Shown: one piece after another, positions 51,972 to 60,878 of the stretch
Layout: each line of letters opens with the position of its first letter
Numbering within the stretch: position 1 is the first letter of the stretch
From: Sphingopyxis sp. YR583
GTDB taxonomy: Bacteria > Pseudomonadota > Alphaproteobacteria > Sphingomonadales > Sphingomonadaceae
Direction: 5' to 3'
Assembly: GCF_900108295.1 (NCBI RefSeq)
Contig: NZ_FNWK01000001.1
Location: 1,984,001-2,048,000, forward strand
DNA length: 64,000 nucleotides
Translations under genes and position numbers: made by a program
Notes under the pieces: generated by a model
Database searches by the model: none
The model's input: only the letters and a program-made list of their open reading frames with translations
What the model was told of the DNA's origin: nothing

Positions 51972-52556
51972 CTAACTGATACGGGGAAGCTTGGGTGGCG
52001 TCGCCAGTCCCGCGGCCATGCGTTCGAGCACGGTGCGCAGTTCTGGGTCGCCGATATCGCGCAGGCTGTCCCCCAGTTCGGCGGGTACGGGTTTCAGCAT
52101 TGCCGGCGGCTGAACGGGCGCGGCAGGTGTGACCTGTCCGTGCGTCATGCGGACATGGGCGATCGCAGCATAGCCGAAGAAGCGGTTGACCGACCCCACG
52201 ATGTCGGGCGCGACATGCTGGAGCATCGGGGCGTGTGCGCCGCTGATCGTCAGGTGCAGCGTACCGCCTGCCTTTTGTCCCGCGGGAAAGCGGATCATTG
52301 CGGGCTGCGTGACATCGGCAAGCCTGTCGCCGACGATCTCGCGCCAACGGCTGACGACCGAGCTCTGGATGAAACCGAATTTGCGAAAGGCGGTGCGGCC
52401 GATTTCGGGGACGAGGTCGGAAATCGCGCGCGCTTCGCCGCCGCGCGGGCGTTCGTAGGGGCGGGCGGGGGCCTTGGCGGCCTTGGTCGCCGGCCGGGCC
52501 TTTTTGGCTTTCGCCTTTTCATCCTGTCCCGTGTCTTTCGCCATAGCGGGCGCCAT
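51972..52556 (-). CDS. DUF721 (DciA-like) protein
   Basis: The protein of about 194 residues has a basic Lys/Ala-rich N-terminal arm (AKAKKARPATKAAKAPARP), then a DUF721 domain (about 45-135) with AFRKFGFIQSSVVSRWREIVG and LHLTISGAHAPMLQHVAPDIV. DUF721 includes DciA, which loads the replicative helicase DnaB, so a role in replication is inferred. The start could be 52556 or the ATG at 52544; no good ribosome binding site decides. It is divergent from mutY, 14 bp away. Confidence 0.85.
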   Translation of the reverse strand: MAPAMAKDTGQDEKAKAKKARPATKAAKAPARPYERPRGGEARAISDLVPEIGRTAFRKFGFIQSSVVSRWREIVGDRLADVTQPAMIRFPAGQKAGGTLHLTISGAHAPMLQHVAPDIVGSVNRFFGYAAIAHVRMTHGQVTPAAPVQPPAMLKPVPAELGDSLRDIGDPELRTVLERMAAGLATPPKLPRIS

Positions 52557-52570
52557 GCCATAGGCGGGGG

Positions 52571-53611
52571 GTGAGCGTCCAGACTTCCGACATGGTGAGC
52601 GATTTCGCGGATCGGCTGCTCGGCTGGTACGATCGGTCGGCGCGGGTGTTGCCATGGCGCATCGCGCCGGGCAGCGACCATATACCCGATCCTTATCGCA
52701 TCTGGCTCGCCGAGGTGATGCTGCAACAGACGACCGTCGCCGCGGTCGCCGGCTATTTCGCGCGCTTTACCGAGCGCTGGCCGACGGTTGCCGACCTTGC
52801 CGCGGCCGACGATGCCGATGTCATGGCGGCGTGGGCGGGGCTTGGTTATTATGCCCGCGCGCGCAATCTGCTCGCCTGTGCCCGCGCGGTGGTGGCCGAT
52901 CATGGCGGTCGGTTTCCCGATACCGAGACGGGCTTACGCGCCCTGCCCGGTATCGGCGATTATACTGCTGCGTCGGTGGCGGCGATCGCTTTCGGGCGTC
53001 CTTCAGTGGTTGTCGACGCGAATATCGAGCGGGTGATCGCGCGCCACCGGCTGATCGAAACCCCGCTGCCGATGGCGAAACGCGAGATTCGCGCCGCGCT
53101 GACACCGCTGGTGCCCGAAGACCGGCCTGGCGATTTCGCGCAGGCGCTGATGGACCTCGGTGCGACGGTCTGTACGCCGCGCGGTCCTGCTTGCGCGATC
53201 TGCCCGCTGATGGCCGACTGCCGCGCGCGCGGGCGCAGCGATATCGAGCGCCTGCCGGTCAAGCCGCCGAAGAAGGCGAAGCCGCATCGGCATGGGCTGG
53301 CTTATTGGATCGAGCGCGACGGGGCGATCTGGCTCGTCCGCCGGCCCAACAAGGGGATGCTCGGCGGGATGCGGGCGCTGCCCGGCGGTGACTGGACCGA
53401 CGCGCCGCCGTCCGAGTCGGGATTTGTCAGCGTCGATCATGGTTTCACCCATTTCGACCTGACACTCGCAGTGGTGCGCCGCGAGGCACCAGCCGAAGCC
53501 CCCGATGCCGCAGCGGAAGGCGAGTGGTGGCCGATCGCGGACCTTGACGCGGCGGGGCTGCCGACGCTCTATCGCAAACTGACCGACAAGATGCTGGAGA
53601 GAGACGCATGA
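52571..53611 (+). CDS. mutY: A/G-specific adenine glycosylase
   Basis: It removes adenine mispaired with 8-oxoguanine. The 346-residue product shows Glu48 in LAEVMLQQT, the helix-hairpin-helix LPGIGDYTAASVAAIAFG, catalytic Asp149 in VVDANIERV and the [4Fe-4S] ligands Cys201, Cys208, Cys211 and Cys217 (C-x6-C-x2-C-x5-C). A C-terminal Nudix-like domain begins about 240. The start is GTG at 52571 or the ATG at 52592. It overlaps the next gene (ATGA). Confidence 0.96.
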   Translation: MSVQTSDMVSDFADRLLGWYDRSARVLPWRIAPGSDHIPDPYRIWLAEVMLQQTTVAAVAGYFARFTERWPTVADLAAADDADVMAAWAGLGYYARARNLLACARAVVADHGGRFPDTETGLRALPGIGDYTAASVAAIAFGRPSVVVDANIERVIARHRLIETPLPMAKREIRAALTPLVPEDRPGDFAQALMDLGATVCTPRGPACAICPLMADCRARGRSDIERLPVKPPKKAKPHRHGLAYWIERDGAIWLVRRPNKGMLGGMRALPGGDWTDAPPSESGFVSVDHGFTHFDLTLAVVRREAPAEAPDAAAEGEWWPIADLDAAGLPTLYRKLTDKMLERDA

Positions 53612-54894
53612 ACATGATGGTGTCGCGCCGCGCGCTGATGGGCGGAATGGCGCTGGCCGGGGCGGGGGCGTTGCTGCCGCGCGCCGCGCTGGCGTGGAAG
53701 ATCGATGGCGCCGCGCTTTATCCGGCGACCAATGCCTTCATCAAAAGCTTCGTCGACCGTCGCGAGCTGGCGGGTACGCTCGCCGCGATCGGCAAGGGGC
53801 AGGATGCAGCGGTTTTCTTTGGTGCCGGCGTGCAGTCGAACGATTCGCCGACGCCCGTCGGTCCCGATACGCTGTGGCGGCTCTATTCGATGACCAAGCC
53901 CGTCACCGGCATCGCTGCGATGTTGTTGATCGAAGACGGCAAGATGAAGCTCGACCAGCCGATCGCCGACTTCCTGCCCGCCTTTGCGAAGATGAACGTG
54001 CAGAATGTCCCCGACGGTTCGATCACCGACGTGCGCCCAGCCAAAGGGCCGATCACGGTGCGCCAACTGCTCACGCATACGGCGGGGCTCGGCTATAATA
54101 TCATCCAGAAGGGGCCGATCAAAAAGGCCTATGACGATAATGGCATCGTCGGCGGACAGGCCAGCCGCCTGCCGATCCCGGGCTTTGCGGAGGTCAAGCC
54201 GGCGCCCAGCCTTGCCGCGATGGCCGACCGGCTCGCCGCGCTCCCGCTCGTCTATGAGCCGGGGACGAAATGGAGCTATTCGATCAGCCTCGACCTGATG
54301 GGACGGTTGATCGAGGTCGTGTCGGGGCAGGCTTTCGACGCTTTCCTGAAGGCGCGGCTGTTCGACCCGCTCGGTATGACGAGCACCGGCTTCATGGTCG
54401 CCGCGAAGGACGTGGGCCGCTTCACGAGCAATTATGCGCCGTTCGGCGGCGCGCTGATCCCCTTCGACCCTGCGGGCAGTTCGATCTATCTCGACCCGCC
54501 GCCCTATCCGTTCGGTGGCGGCGGACTGGTGTCGAGCGCGCGCGATTACGACCGTTTCCTTGCGATGCTGCTTGGCGAAGGCGAAACGGGCGGGGTGCGG
54601 GTGATGAAGCGCGAGACCGCGCGGATCGCGATGTCGAACCTCCTCTCCGACAGCGTCGACCGCAAGGGCACCTTTATCGACGGGCAGGGCTTCGGCGCCG
54701 GCGGGCGTGTGTCGCTGCCGACTTCGCCGGGCGGTGAGGGGATTTTCGGCTGGGCTGGCGCCGCCGGGACGATCGGCTTCGTCCATCGGGGGCTCGGCTA
54801 TCGCGCGGCGGGCTATACCCAGATCATGCCGCCCGATGCGGTGTCGTTCCAGGGCAAGTTCGGCGAGACCTTCTTCCAGGATGTGACGCGCTGA
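53608..54894 (+). CDS. Exported serine beta-lactamase-like hydrolase
   Basis: The 428-residue protein has an N-terminal twin-arginine-type signal (MVSRRALMGGMALAGAG) and a class C beta-lactamase/transpeptidase-like fold with Ser94-x-x-Lys97 (YSMTKP) and Tyr224 in WSYSIS replacing the classical Y-x-N. LTHTAGLGY is typical of the family. Such proteins are often esterases or D-aminopeptidases rather than antibiotic resistance enzymes. It is coupled to mutY (ATGA) and to nudC (TGATG), forming a small operon. Confidence 0.9.
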   Translation: MNMMVSRRALMGGMALAGAGALLPRAALAWKIDGAALYPATNAFIKSFVDRRELAGTLAAIGKGQDAAVFFGAGVQSNDSPTPVGPDTLWRLYSMTKPVTGIAAMLLIEDGKMKLDQPIADFLPAFAKMNVQNVPDGSITDVRPAKGPITVRQLLTHTAGLGYNIIQKGPIKKAYDDNGIVGGQASRLPIPGFAEVKPAPSLAAMADRLAALPLVYEPGTKWSYSISLDLMGRLIEVVSGQAFDAFLKARLFDPLGMTSTGFMVAAKDVGRFTSNYAPFGGALIPFDPAGSSIYLDPPPYPFGGGGLVSSARDYDRFLAMLLGEGETGGVRVMKRETARIAMSNLLSDSVDRKGTFIDGQGFGAGGRVSLPTSPGGEGIFGWAGAAGTIGFVHRGLGYRAAGYTQIMPPDAVSFQGKFGETFFQDVTR

Positions 54895-55763
54895 TGCCGT
54901 TGCCGCTCGGTTTCACCGGCGCGCGGCTCGACCGCGCCGACCAGCTTCGCACCAATGCGGAGGCTTTTGCGACCGCGATCGCAGATCCGCGCGCGACCTG
55001 CCTTGCGCTTGACGGTATTGATTTCGTGCCGGGCGAGGGGGGCGGCCTGCTGTGGGAGCCGCTCGATCCGTCGGATGATCGGGCGCTGATGCTGCTCGGG
55101 ATCGACGATGCCGGCGCGCCGCGTTTCGTGCGCGAGGCGCCGGCAGGTGCGCGTGTCGACGCGCGCTCGCGGACCGTGATGCGGCTGCTGCCCCTGCTCT
55201 CGACCGAAGAAGCGGCGCTATACGGCGGCGCGCGCAGCCTCGTCGACTGGCATGCGCGGCATCGTTTCTGTGCGGTGTGCGGATCGCCGACCGCCCTGTT
55301 CCGCGGCGGCTGGGGGCGGCGTTGCGGCAACTGTAACGCCGAACATTTCCCGCGCGTCGACCCGGTGGTGATCATGCTCGCCGAATATGAGGATCGCGTC
55401 CTCGTCGGGCGGCAGGGCAGTTTCCCGCCGGGCTTCTTCTCGGCGCTCGCGGGCTTCGTCGAACCGGGCGAATCGCTGGAGGAAGCGGTGGCGCGCGAAT
55501 TGTTCGAAGAGGCGGGCATCCATGTCAGCGACGTATCCTACGTTGCGAGCCAGCCCTGGCCCTTCCCCTCGTCGTTGATGATCGGGTGCCGTGCCGTCGC
55601 AAAAGACCCTGCGCTAACGCTCGATACGACCGAGATCGAGGCGGCGATGTGGGTCGACAAGGCCGAGGTGCGCGCCGCTCTTGCGGGCGAAATGGGTGCG
55701 TCATTCATGGCGCCGCCGCCGCTTGCGATCGCGCGCTATCTGCTGGAGGATTGGGCGGGTTGA
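54894..55763 (+). CDS. nudC: NADH/NAD+ diphosphatase NudC
   Basis: The 289-residue Nudix enzyme hydrolyses NAD(H) to NMN(H) and AMP and may remove NAD caps from RNA. Zinc ligands lie in FCAVCGSP and CGNCN. The Nudix box GFVEPGESLEEAVARELFEE and the NudC-specific SQPWPFPSS are both present. The ATG overlaps the stop of the beta-lactamase-like gene. Its stop overlaps the likely TTG start of the next small gene. Confidence 0.96.
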   Translation: MPLPLGFTGARLDRADQLRTNAEAFATAIADPRATCLALDGIDFVPGEGGGLLWEPLDPSDDRALMLLGIDDAGAPRFVREAPAGARVDARSRTVMRLLPLLSTEEAALYGGARSLVDWHARHRFCAVCGSPTALFRGGWGRRCGNCNAEHFPRVDPVVIMLAEYEDRVLVGRQGSFPPGFFSALAGFVEPGESLEEAVARELFEEAGIHVSDVSYVASQPWPFPSSLMIGCRAVAKDPALTLDTTEIEAAMWVDKAEVRAALAGEMGASFMAPPPLAIARYLLEDWAG

Positions 55764-55990
55764 CCAGGAGGAAGGCGCATATCCTCTTCGAAAAATTTGG
55801 CCCCGGTTACATGCCGGCCAATCTGACGGGCTGGCTGCTTCTCTTCACATATCTGGCGTTTGTGCTGCCGTTTCTGATCATCCCCGAAATGGTCTTCCCT
55901 CACAGCCGAATCGTTTCCGGCTATCAGGTCGCAGCATTTCTACTGTTCTGGTGGCTTGGGCTTCGCTTCGCCAGGCGGCACAGCGCGTAG
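55760..55990 (+). CDS. Small two-pass membrane protein
   Basis: The 76-residue product has two hydrophobic segments (LLLFTYLAFVLPFLIIP and GYQVAAFLLFWWLGLRFA) and a basic start and end. I start at the TTG (55760), which overlaps the nudC stop (TTGA). An ATG at 55811 would shorten it to 59 residues. AGGAGG lies near the TTG but downstream of it, so the start is uncertain. No family recognised. Confidence 0.55.
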   Translation: MTRRKAHILFEKFGPGYMPANLTGWLLLFTYLAFVLPFLIIPEMVFPHSRIVSGYQVAAFLLFWWLGLRFARRHSA

Positions 55991-56009
55991 CGAACGCATC
56001 GGAGATCGA

Positions 56010-56426
56010 TTATTTTTTGCCGGCGATCCGGCTGATTTCCTTGGCCACCATCGCTTCGACCAACGCGGGCAGGTTGGCGTCGAGCCATTGCTTGAGCATC
56101 GGGCGGAGTGCGTCGAGCACGACGTCCTCCATGGTGCGGCCGGCAACAGAGGGCGCTGCGACGGTTGCAGCGGCGACCGCAGGCGTAACGGCAGCGGTCA
56201 GCGCTTCGAGCGACTGGCGCGCGGCATCGGCGCTGGCTTCGGAAACGAGTTCTTCGGGCGCGTGTACTGTTTCGGCCAAATCTTCTTCGTCCTGAAGGTC
56301 GAGGATGTCGTCGGCTTCGGGGACGCGAATCTCGCGCACCGAACCCGGTGCTTCATCGCGCGCGATCACGCGCCGAATCGACGACAAGATATCTTCCATC
56401 GAAGGTTCCCGCGACATATCGCCCAT
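56010..56426 (-). CDS. PopZ-like (DUF2497) polar organising protein
   Basis: The 138-residue acidic protein has the family's two short conserved ends: an N-terminal REPSMEDILSSIRRVIARDE and a C-terminal MEDVVLDALRPMLKQWLDAN followed by LVEAMVAKEISRIAGK. An acidic, low-complexity, Ala-rich middle joins them. PopZ proteins form polar condensates that anchor the chromosome in alphaproteobacteria. It lies downstream of tolC in the same direction (78-bp gap); the valS gene frequently following it elsewhere is not present. GGGGTGGGG precedes the ATG. Confidence 0.88.
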   Translation of the reverse strand: MGDMSREPSMEDILSSIRRVIARDEAPGSVREIRVPEADDILDLQDEEDLAETVHAPEELVSEASADAARQSLEALTAAVTPAVAAATVAAPSVAGRTMEDVVLDALRPMLKQWLDANLPALVEAMVAKEISRIAGKK

Positions 56427-56504
56427 AACCCCACCCCCTAAACCATCGCGATTACCGGATGGTTAACCGTTCCCTTACCGATTTGGGGCGGGTTTTGCCA
56501 AGCC

Positions 56505-57992
56505 TTATTGTGGCGACAGCGATGGCGGGCCGGCGGGAACGCCAGCGGTCGCCGCAGGGATTGCGCGCGTGTCGGTTGCGACCTGCTGCGGCGCCGGATC
56601 GTCGGCCCAATCCCAGATCTGGCCTTTCACACGGTTGTAATTGACCGCGGGATCGTAAAGTGCGCCGCCCTCGATGCCGAGGTCGCGCGCTTCGGCCTTG
56701 CCCATCGCGGCGAGGACCGAGAAGGCGGCGACATAGGAGTTGCGCTGTGCCGACACGAGCTGGACCTGCGTGTTCAGATATTCCTGTTCGGCGTTCAAAA
56801 TGTCGAGGATCGACCGGGTGCCGACGCTGTTTTCGGCGCGCACGCCTTCGAGCGAGAGCGCGTTCGCACTCACCGCCTGCTGCGTTGCGGCGATGATCCG
56901 CTCGTTCGCCTGCCATGCGGCATAGGCGCCGCGCGTCTGGGCGATCACGCCGCGTTCGACCTCGACATATTGCTCGATGGCCTGGCTGCTGCGCGACTGT
57001 GCCTGACGCACTTGCGCCGAGGGGCGGCCGCCCTGAAAGATCGGGATCGTCAGCGAGAGCCCGGCCTGCGCACTCTTCGTGACATTTTCCGATGTGGTGT
57101 TCGCGGGCGGGATCGAGTTCAGATTGTTCGTGTAACCGCCGCTGGTGGTCGCCGACAATTTGGGCAGGCGGCTTGCGCGCGCCACGCCGATGTCGGCGCG
57201 GCTGGCACCGACAAGCTGGTTCGCAGCGTCGATATCGGGATTGCTGTTCAGCGCGATCGCGACGGCTTCCTCGGCGGTGACGGGCAGGTTCGGCAGGGCG
57301 GGCGGAGCCTGCAGGTCGACCGGTGCGTCGCCGACGAGGCGGATATAGGATTCGCGGCTGGCGATCAGGTTCGATTCGGCGGTGCGCAAATCGCCCTCGG
57401 CCAGCGCGAGGCGCGCTTCCGATTGCGCGACATCGGTGCGCGTCAGGTCGCCGATCTCGAAACGGTCGCTCGTTGCCTGCAAATTGGTGCGCAGCACCGA
57501 GACATTCTTCTGGTTGAGCTGGACGATCGCCTGATCGCGGATAACATCCATATAGGCGCCGACGGTCTGCGAAAAAATGCTCGCCTCGGTCGCGCGAAGG
57601 TCGGCTTGGCCGGCTTCCACGCGAAATTTGGCCGCCTTGATAGCGTTGCGGACGGCTCCGCCCTGATAGATGGGGACGGTCACTTGCCCGCCGACGTTGA
57701 CGTTCCGCTTGGGCGAGAAAAAGGCGTTGCCGGGAAGAACGAGATTTTCCTGATAATCGACGCGCGCGCCGACTTCGGGCAAACCGCCAGCCTTCTGGAT
57801 CGGCACATTCTCGTCGTTCGCACGCTGTCCCGCGCGCGCGCCGGTCAGCGTCGGATTGTTTTCATAGGCCTTGGCCAGTGCGCCCTGCAATGTTTCTGCC
57901 TGCGCCGCAGCGGGCAGCAACAGCGAACCGGCCGCCAGACCGGCAAGCCAATGGGCACGGCTCAATATCTGCTTTCTTTTATTGTCGTGCAT
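56505..57992 (-). CDS. tolC: TolC-family outer-membrane efflux protein
   Basis: The 495-residue type I outer-membrane channel has a signal peptide (LAGLAAGSLLLPAAAQA) and two internally repeated halves of coiled helices (LQGALAKAYENNPTL, AEEAVAIALNSNPDI; SVLRTNLQATSDRFEIGDLTRTDVAQSEARLALAE). It serves drug efflux or type I secretion complexes, whose other parts are not in this window. The start at 57992 (product MHDNKRK) is chosen over a TTG at 58013. It lies 36 bp downstream of the pcm gene. Confidence 0.94.
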   Translation of the reverse strand: MHDNKRKQILSRAHWLAGLAAGSLLLPAAAQAETLQGALAKAYENNPTLTGARAGQRANDENVPIQKAGGLPEVGARVDYQENLVLPGNAFFSPKRNVNVGGQVTVPIYQGGAVRNAIKAAKFRVEAGQADLRATEASIFSQTVGAYMDVIRDQAIVQLNQKNVSVLRTNLQATSDRFEIGDLTRTDVAQSEARLALAEGDLRTAESNLIASRESYIRLVGDAPVDLQAPPALPNLPVTAEEAVAIALNSNPDIDAANQLVGASRADIGVARASRLPKLSATTSGGYTNNLNSIPPANTTSENVTKSAQAGLSLTIPIFQGGRPSAQVRQAQSRSSQAIEQYVEVERGVIAQTRGAYAAWQANERIIAATQQAVSANALSLEGVRAENSVGTRSILDILNAEQEYLNTQVQLVSAQRNSYVAAFSVLAAMGKAEARDLGIEGGALYDPAVNYNRVKGQIWDWADDPAPQQVATDTRAIPAATAGVPAGPPSLSPQ

Positions 57993-58028
57993 AGAGACGC
58001 GGCCCTGAAACAAGGAGGGATGGGGCTT

Positions 58029-58691
58029 TTAGAACTGGAAACCCGCCGGTGCGGCAAAGCCGGGCAGCGGTGCGACGTCCATGTCGGCAAAGCTACGAAG
58101 TGCGACCGTGCCGCCAGCCTTCACGCCCTCGACGAGACGCGTCACTGCGCCCTCGCGCCGGGCCGCGATCAACCGGCCACCATCGGCGAGCTGCGCGACA
58201 AGCGCGTCGGGCAGCGTTTCGATCGCGCCCTCGACGATGATGCGGTCGAACGGCGCGGCATCGGGCGCACCGGCCGCCAGCGGTCCCGCGATCCAGCGGA
58301 TATTGCCGCCCGCAACCGCGGCCTGCGCCGAAGCCATCAACGCATCCTGCTCCTCGACCGCATATACTTCGGCACCGAGCTTTGCGAGCAGCGCAGCGGT
58401 ATAGCCCGTCGCGCTGCCGACGATCAGCACGCGTTGCCCGGGACGGATCGCCGCCGCGACGAGCATCCGGCCGGTCACCAGCGGCGCGTTCAATGCGCGG
58501 CCGTCACCCAGCGCGATCGCCCGGTCCGTATAGGCCACGCCGGCAAGGGCTGCGGGCACATGGGCCTCGCGCGGCACGGCGGCCATCGCGCCCACGACCG
58601 CGGGATCGGTTACGTCGTTGGTCCTGAGCTGGCAGTCGACCATCGCGGAGCGCATCTCCGCCGCAGTGATTTCGCTAAACTTCGTCGCCAT
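58029..58691 (-). CDS. Protein-L-isoaspartate O-methyltransferase family
   Basis: The 220-residue Rossmann methyltransferase of the PCMT family has an N-terminal AAEMRSAMVDCQLRTNDVTD, the SAM-binding LIVGSATGYTAALLAKLGAEVYAVE and the post-motif FDRIIVEGAIETLP. In true PIMTs the loop is GSGYQTA; here SATGYTA differs and may indicate a specialised paralog. It precedes tolC and the popZ-like gene on the minus strand in the order often seen in alphaproteobacteria. Confidence 0.9.
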   Translation of the reverse strand: MATKFSEITAAEMRSAMVDCQLRTNDVTDPAVVGAMAAVPREAHVPAALAGVAYTDRAIALGDGRALNAPLVTGRMLVAAAIRPGQRVLIVGSATGYTAALLAKLGAEVYAVEEQDALMASAQAAVAGGNIRWIAGPLAAGAPDAAPFDRIIVEGAIETLPDALVAQLADGGRLIAARREGAVTRLVEGVKAGGTVALRSFADMDVAPLPGFAAPAGFQF

Positions 58692-58955
58692 CAGCCTTTT
58701 CCGATTCCCTGGAATATGAACCTTTGCGAGGCCGCTTTAGCCGAAGCCATGCTGTGTTGCAATGGTAATACAGCCATGCCGCCGCGCGTTGCCGCGCATA
58801 GCTGGCAACACGGGTGCCGCCAACCCCGCATCGCGCGGCCGGCGCATGCGGTATCGCGCTCTTCTGGCGAATCCTTGACAAGCCAGCGAAAGCCCCTCAC
58901 TAGCGGCGCCGTCCACACCGGCCCGTCCCACTGGCGACGCGGCAATTTGGCATGA

Positions 58956-59029
58956 GGCCCGATGGCGGAGTGGTGACGCAGCGGACTGCAAATCCGCGCA
59001 CGCCGGTTCGATTCCGGCTCGGGCCTCCA
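58956..59029 (+). tRNA. tRNA-Cys (GCA)
   Basis: The 74-nt cloverleaf is complete. Acceptor GGCCCGA pairs with TCGGGCC before T and CCA. The anticodon arm GCGGA-CTGCAAA-TCCGC places GCA in the loop. The T-arm GCCGG-TTCGATT-CCGGC is intact. The encoded CCA is present. Protein frames drawn across this region on the minus strand are artefacts of the tRNA. Confidence 0.97.
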
Positions 59030-59151
59030 AATCTTCCACACGATTCGGCTAAATCAATGCCTTGTGATGGGTCCGTGGCCGGCCTTTGGTCGAGGTGGGG
59101 CATTGCACCGGCTTAGCGGCCTTTACTGACGCTCGCCTGACGACGGTTGCA

Positions 59152-59188
59152 GAAACAACAAAGGGCTGCGCCTTTCGGAGCAGCCCTT
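59152..59188 (-). terminator. Rho-independent terminator after the peptide gene
   Basis: On the minus strand AAGGGCTGC pairs perfectly with GCAGCCCTT (arms 59161-59169 and 59180-59188) around a 10-nt loop, followed by TTTGTTGTTT. This is a strong intrinsic terminator for minus-strand transcription arriving from the ALDH and peptide genes. On the plus strand no U-run follows. Confidence 0.85.
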
Positions 59189-59214
59189 CCATTGTCGTGC
59201 CTGTCGCGGACAGC

Positions 59215-59286
59215 TTAGCCGAGCTGGACCCCCGCGAGGAAGGTCATGCTCAAATCTGCCGCATGCGGCGTTTGACAATGAGACAT
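59215..59286 (-). CDS. Micro-peptide gene (23 residues) with strong Shine-Dalgarno
   Basis: An ATG at 59286 with AAAGGAGGTGG ideally placed (7 nt from GGAGG) opens a 23-codon frame ending TAA at 59215-59217. The product begins MSHC, has a TPHAADL middle and ends AGVQLG. It lies 59 bp after the ALDH stop and 27 bp before a strong terminator, so it is the last cistron of that transcript or its own mini-transcript. A weak promoter (TTGAAT, 16 bp, TAAGTT) overlaps the ALDH stop. No family recognised; it may be a regulatory, leader-like or precursor peptide. Confidence 0.6.
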   Translation of the reverse strand: MSHCQTPHAADLSMTFLAGVQLG

Positions 59287-59345
59287 TCGACCACCTCCTT
59301 TCGCTTGTTGACGATGAAACGAACTTAGGGTGTTTTTCGGTCGAT

Positions 59346-60776
59346 TCAAGCCGGTTGGGCTTTCTTGCGCCGCACGATCGTCTGGGCATTGGTATATTCG
59401 AGCAGGCCTTCGAGCCCGCCTTCGACCCCCACACCCGATTGCTTCATGCCGCCAAACGCCGCAGTCGGCGACAAATGCTGGGTCTCGTTGACCCAGACGG
59501 TCCCGCTCGCGATACGCTGGGCGATCTCGAAGGCCCTGTCCTCGTCCTGACCCCATACCGAGCCGCCGAGGCCGTAATCGGTGGCGTTGGCGCGCGCGAC
59601 GACATCGTCATAATCGTCGAACTTGATGAGCGGCAGGACGGGGCCGAACTGTTCCTCCTGCACGATGCGACTGTCCTCAGGCGGGTTGTCGAGGATGGTG
59701 ACCGGGACGAAATAGCCGGGCACGTCCGCAGCATCGCCGCCGACAAGAAATGTATAGCCCCGGTCCTTCGCATCCTGGATCAGTTCGAGGACACGGGCGT
59801 ATTGCGCTTCATTGTTGATCGGGCCGATCTGCGTCCCCTGTTCGGATCCGTCGCCGACCTTGACCGTCTTCGCATAGGCGACGAGCGCATCCTTCAGCGG
59901 CTCGTAGATGTCCTTGTGAACATACATGCGCTTGGTCGCGATGCAGATCTGGCCATTGTTGCGGAAGGCGGCCCAGAACAATTCCTCGGCGACCTTTTCG
60001 ACGTCGATATCGGGCATTACGATCGCGGCGTCGTTGCCGCCGAGTTCGAGCGTCACGCGCTTCAGCGTCGGGGCGGCCGATTCCATCACGCGGCGGCCGG
60101 TCGCGGTCGATCCGGTGAAGCTGATCTTGTCGAAACCGGGGTGGCTCGTCATCCACGGGCCGAGTGCGTCGCCGCCGGTGATGATGTTGAGTACGCCGGG
60201 CGGAAGGAGGTCTTTCACCAACTCGCCGAACTTCAGCGTGGCGAGCGGGGTGAAGGGCGAGGGTTTGAGCACCATCGTATTGCCCGCGAGCAAGGCCGGG
60301 CCGACCTTGAACATCGCGAGGACCATCGGGAAATTCCACGGCGCGATCGCGCCGACGACGCCCAAGGGAACGTGCCGCGTTTCGCTATAGCGATCCGCGC
60401 TGTCCTCGTTGACCGTCACCGGCAGGTCGAGGCTGGCGGCGCCCATCAGCCAATAGCCCGCACCCATGATCTCGCCTTCAGCCTCGGCATGCGGCTTGCC
60501 TTGTTCGGCCGTCAGCAGGCGTTTGAAGGCGTCGGTGCTGGCGAGCACGGCCTGTCCCATCGCCATGAGTGCGGCCTTGCGTTCGGCGATCGGCGTCGCT
60601 GCCCAGCCGGGGAAAGCGCCGCGGGCCGCGGCAATGGCGCGGTCCAGATCGTCCCGGGTCGCGTCGGGCGTGCTGCCGATCACCTGTTCGGTCGCGGGGT
60701 TGAGCACGTCGAAACGGGCGCTTCCGCCATCGAGCTTGCCGCCGATCAGCATCATATAATCACGGTCGAAATCCAT
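59346..60776 (-). CDS. NAD(P)-dependent aldehyde dehydrogenase
   Basis: The 476-residue ALDH oxidises aldehydes to acids. Catalytic Cys278 lies in NNGQICIATKR and general-base Glu244 in LELGG. The NAD-binding segment IAPWNFPMVLAMFKVGPALL and the substrate loop TAAFGGMKQSG are visible. It follows the Zn-dependent alcohol dehydrogenase (102-bp gap) in the same direction, so the pair would convert an alcohol product of the P450 through aldehyde to carboxylate. Substrate unknown. Confidence 0.95.
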   Translation of the reverse strand: MDFDRDYMMLIGGKLDGGSARFDVLNPATEQVIGSTPDATRDDLDRAIAAARGAFPGWAATPIAERKAALMAMGQAVLASTDAFKRLLTAEQGKPHAEAEGEIMGAGYWLMGAASLDLPVTVNEDSADRYSETRHVPLGVVGAIAPWNFPMVLAMFKVGPALLAGNTMVLKPSPFTPLATLKFGELVKDLLPPGVLNIITGGDALGPWMTSHPGFDKISFTGSTATGRRVMESAAPTLKRVTLELGGNDAAIVMPDIDVEKVAEELFWAAFRNNGQICIATKRMYVHKDIYEPLKDALVAYAKTVKVGDGSEQGTQIGPINNEAQYARVLELIQDAKDRGYTFLVGGDAADVPGYFVPVTILDNPPEDSRIVQEEQFGPVLPLIKFDDYDDVVARANATDYGLGGSVWGQDEDRAFEIAQRIASGTVWVNETQHLSPTAAFGGMKQSGVGVEGGLEGLLEYTNAQTIVRRKKAQPA

Positions 60777-60878
60777 CGTGTCTCTCCTTTGGCTTCGCCC
60801 CGGGACGGCATCAGCTTGTTGAACTACCAGCGCGATTGTCGGCGCGTCATATTTACGCCACTCCCAAAAGAGGGGACG

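Noticed and set aside
56458..56480. CtrA-like TTAA...TTAC motif upstream of the popZ-like gene
   Set aside because: GTTAACCGTTCCCTTACC has 8 rather than 7 spacer bases and an imperfect second half, so it does not fit the consensus.
56508..58955. An 815-codon plus-strand open frame
   Set aside because: It is the mirror of tolC and pcm with Arg/Gly/Asp-rich composition and no recognisable domains.
58737..59103. Open frames on the minus strand across the tRNA
   Set aside because: They translate the tRNA-Cys sequence and its flanks; this is a common artefact.
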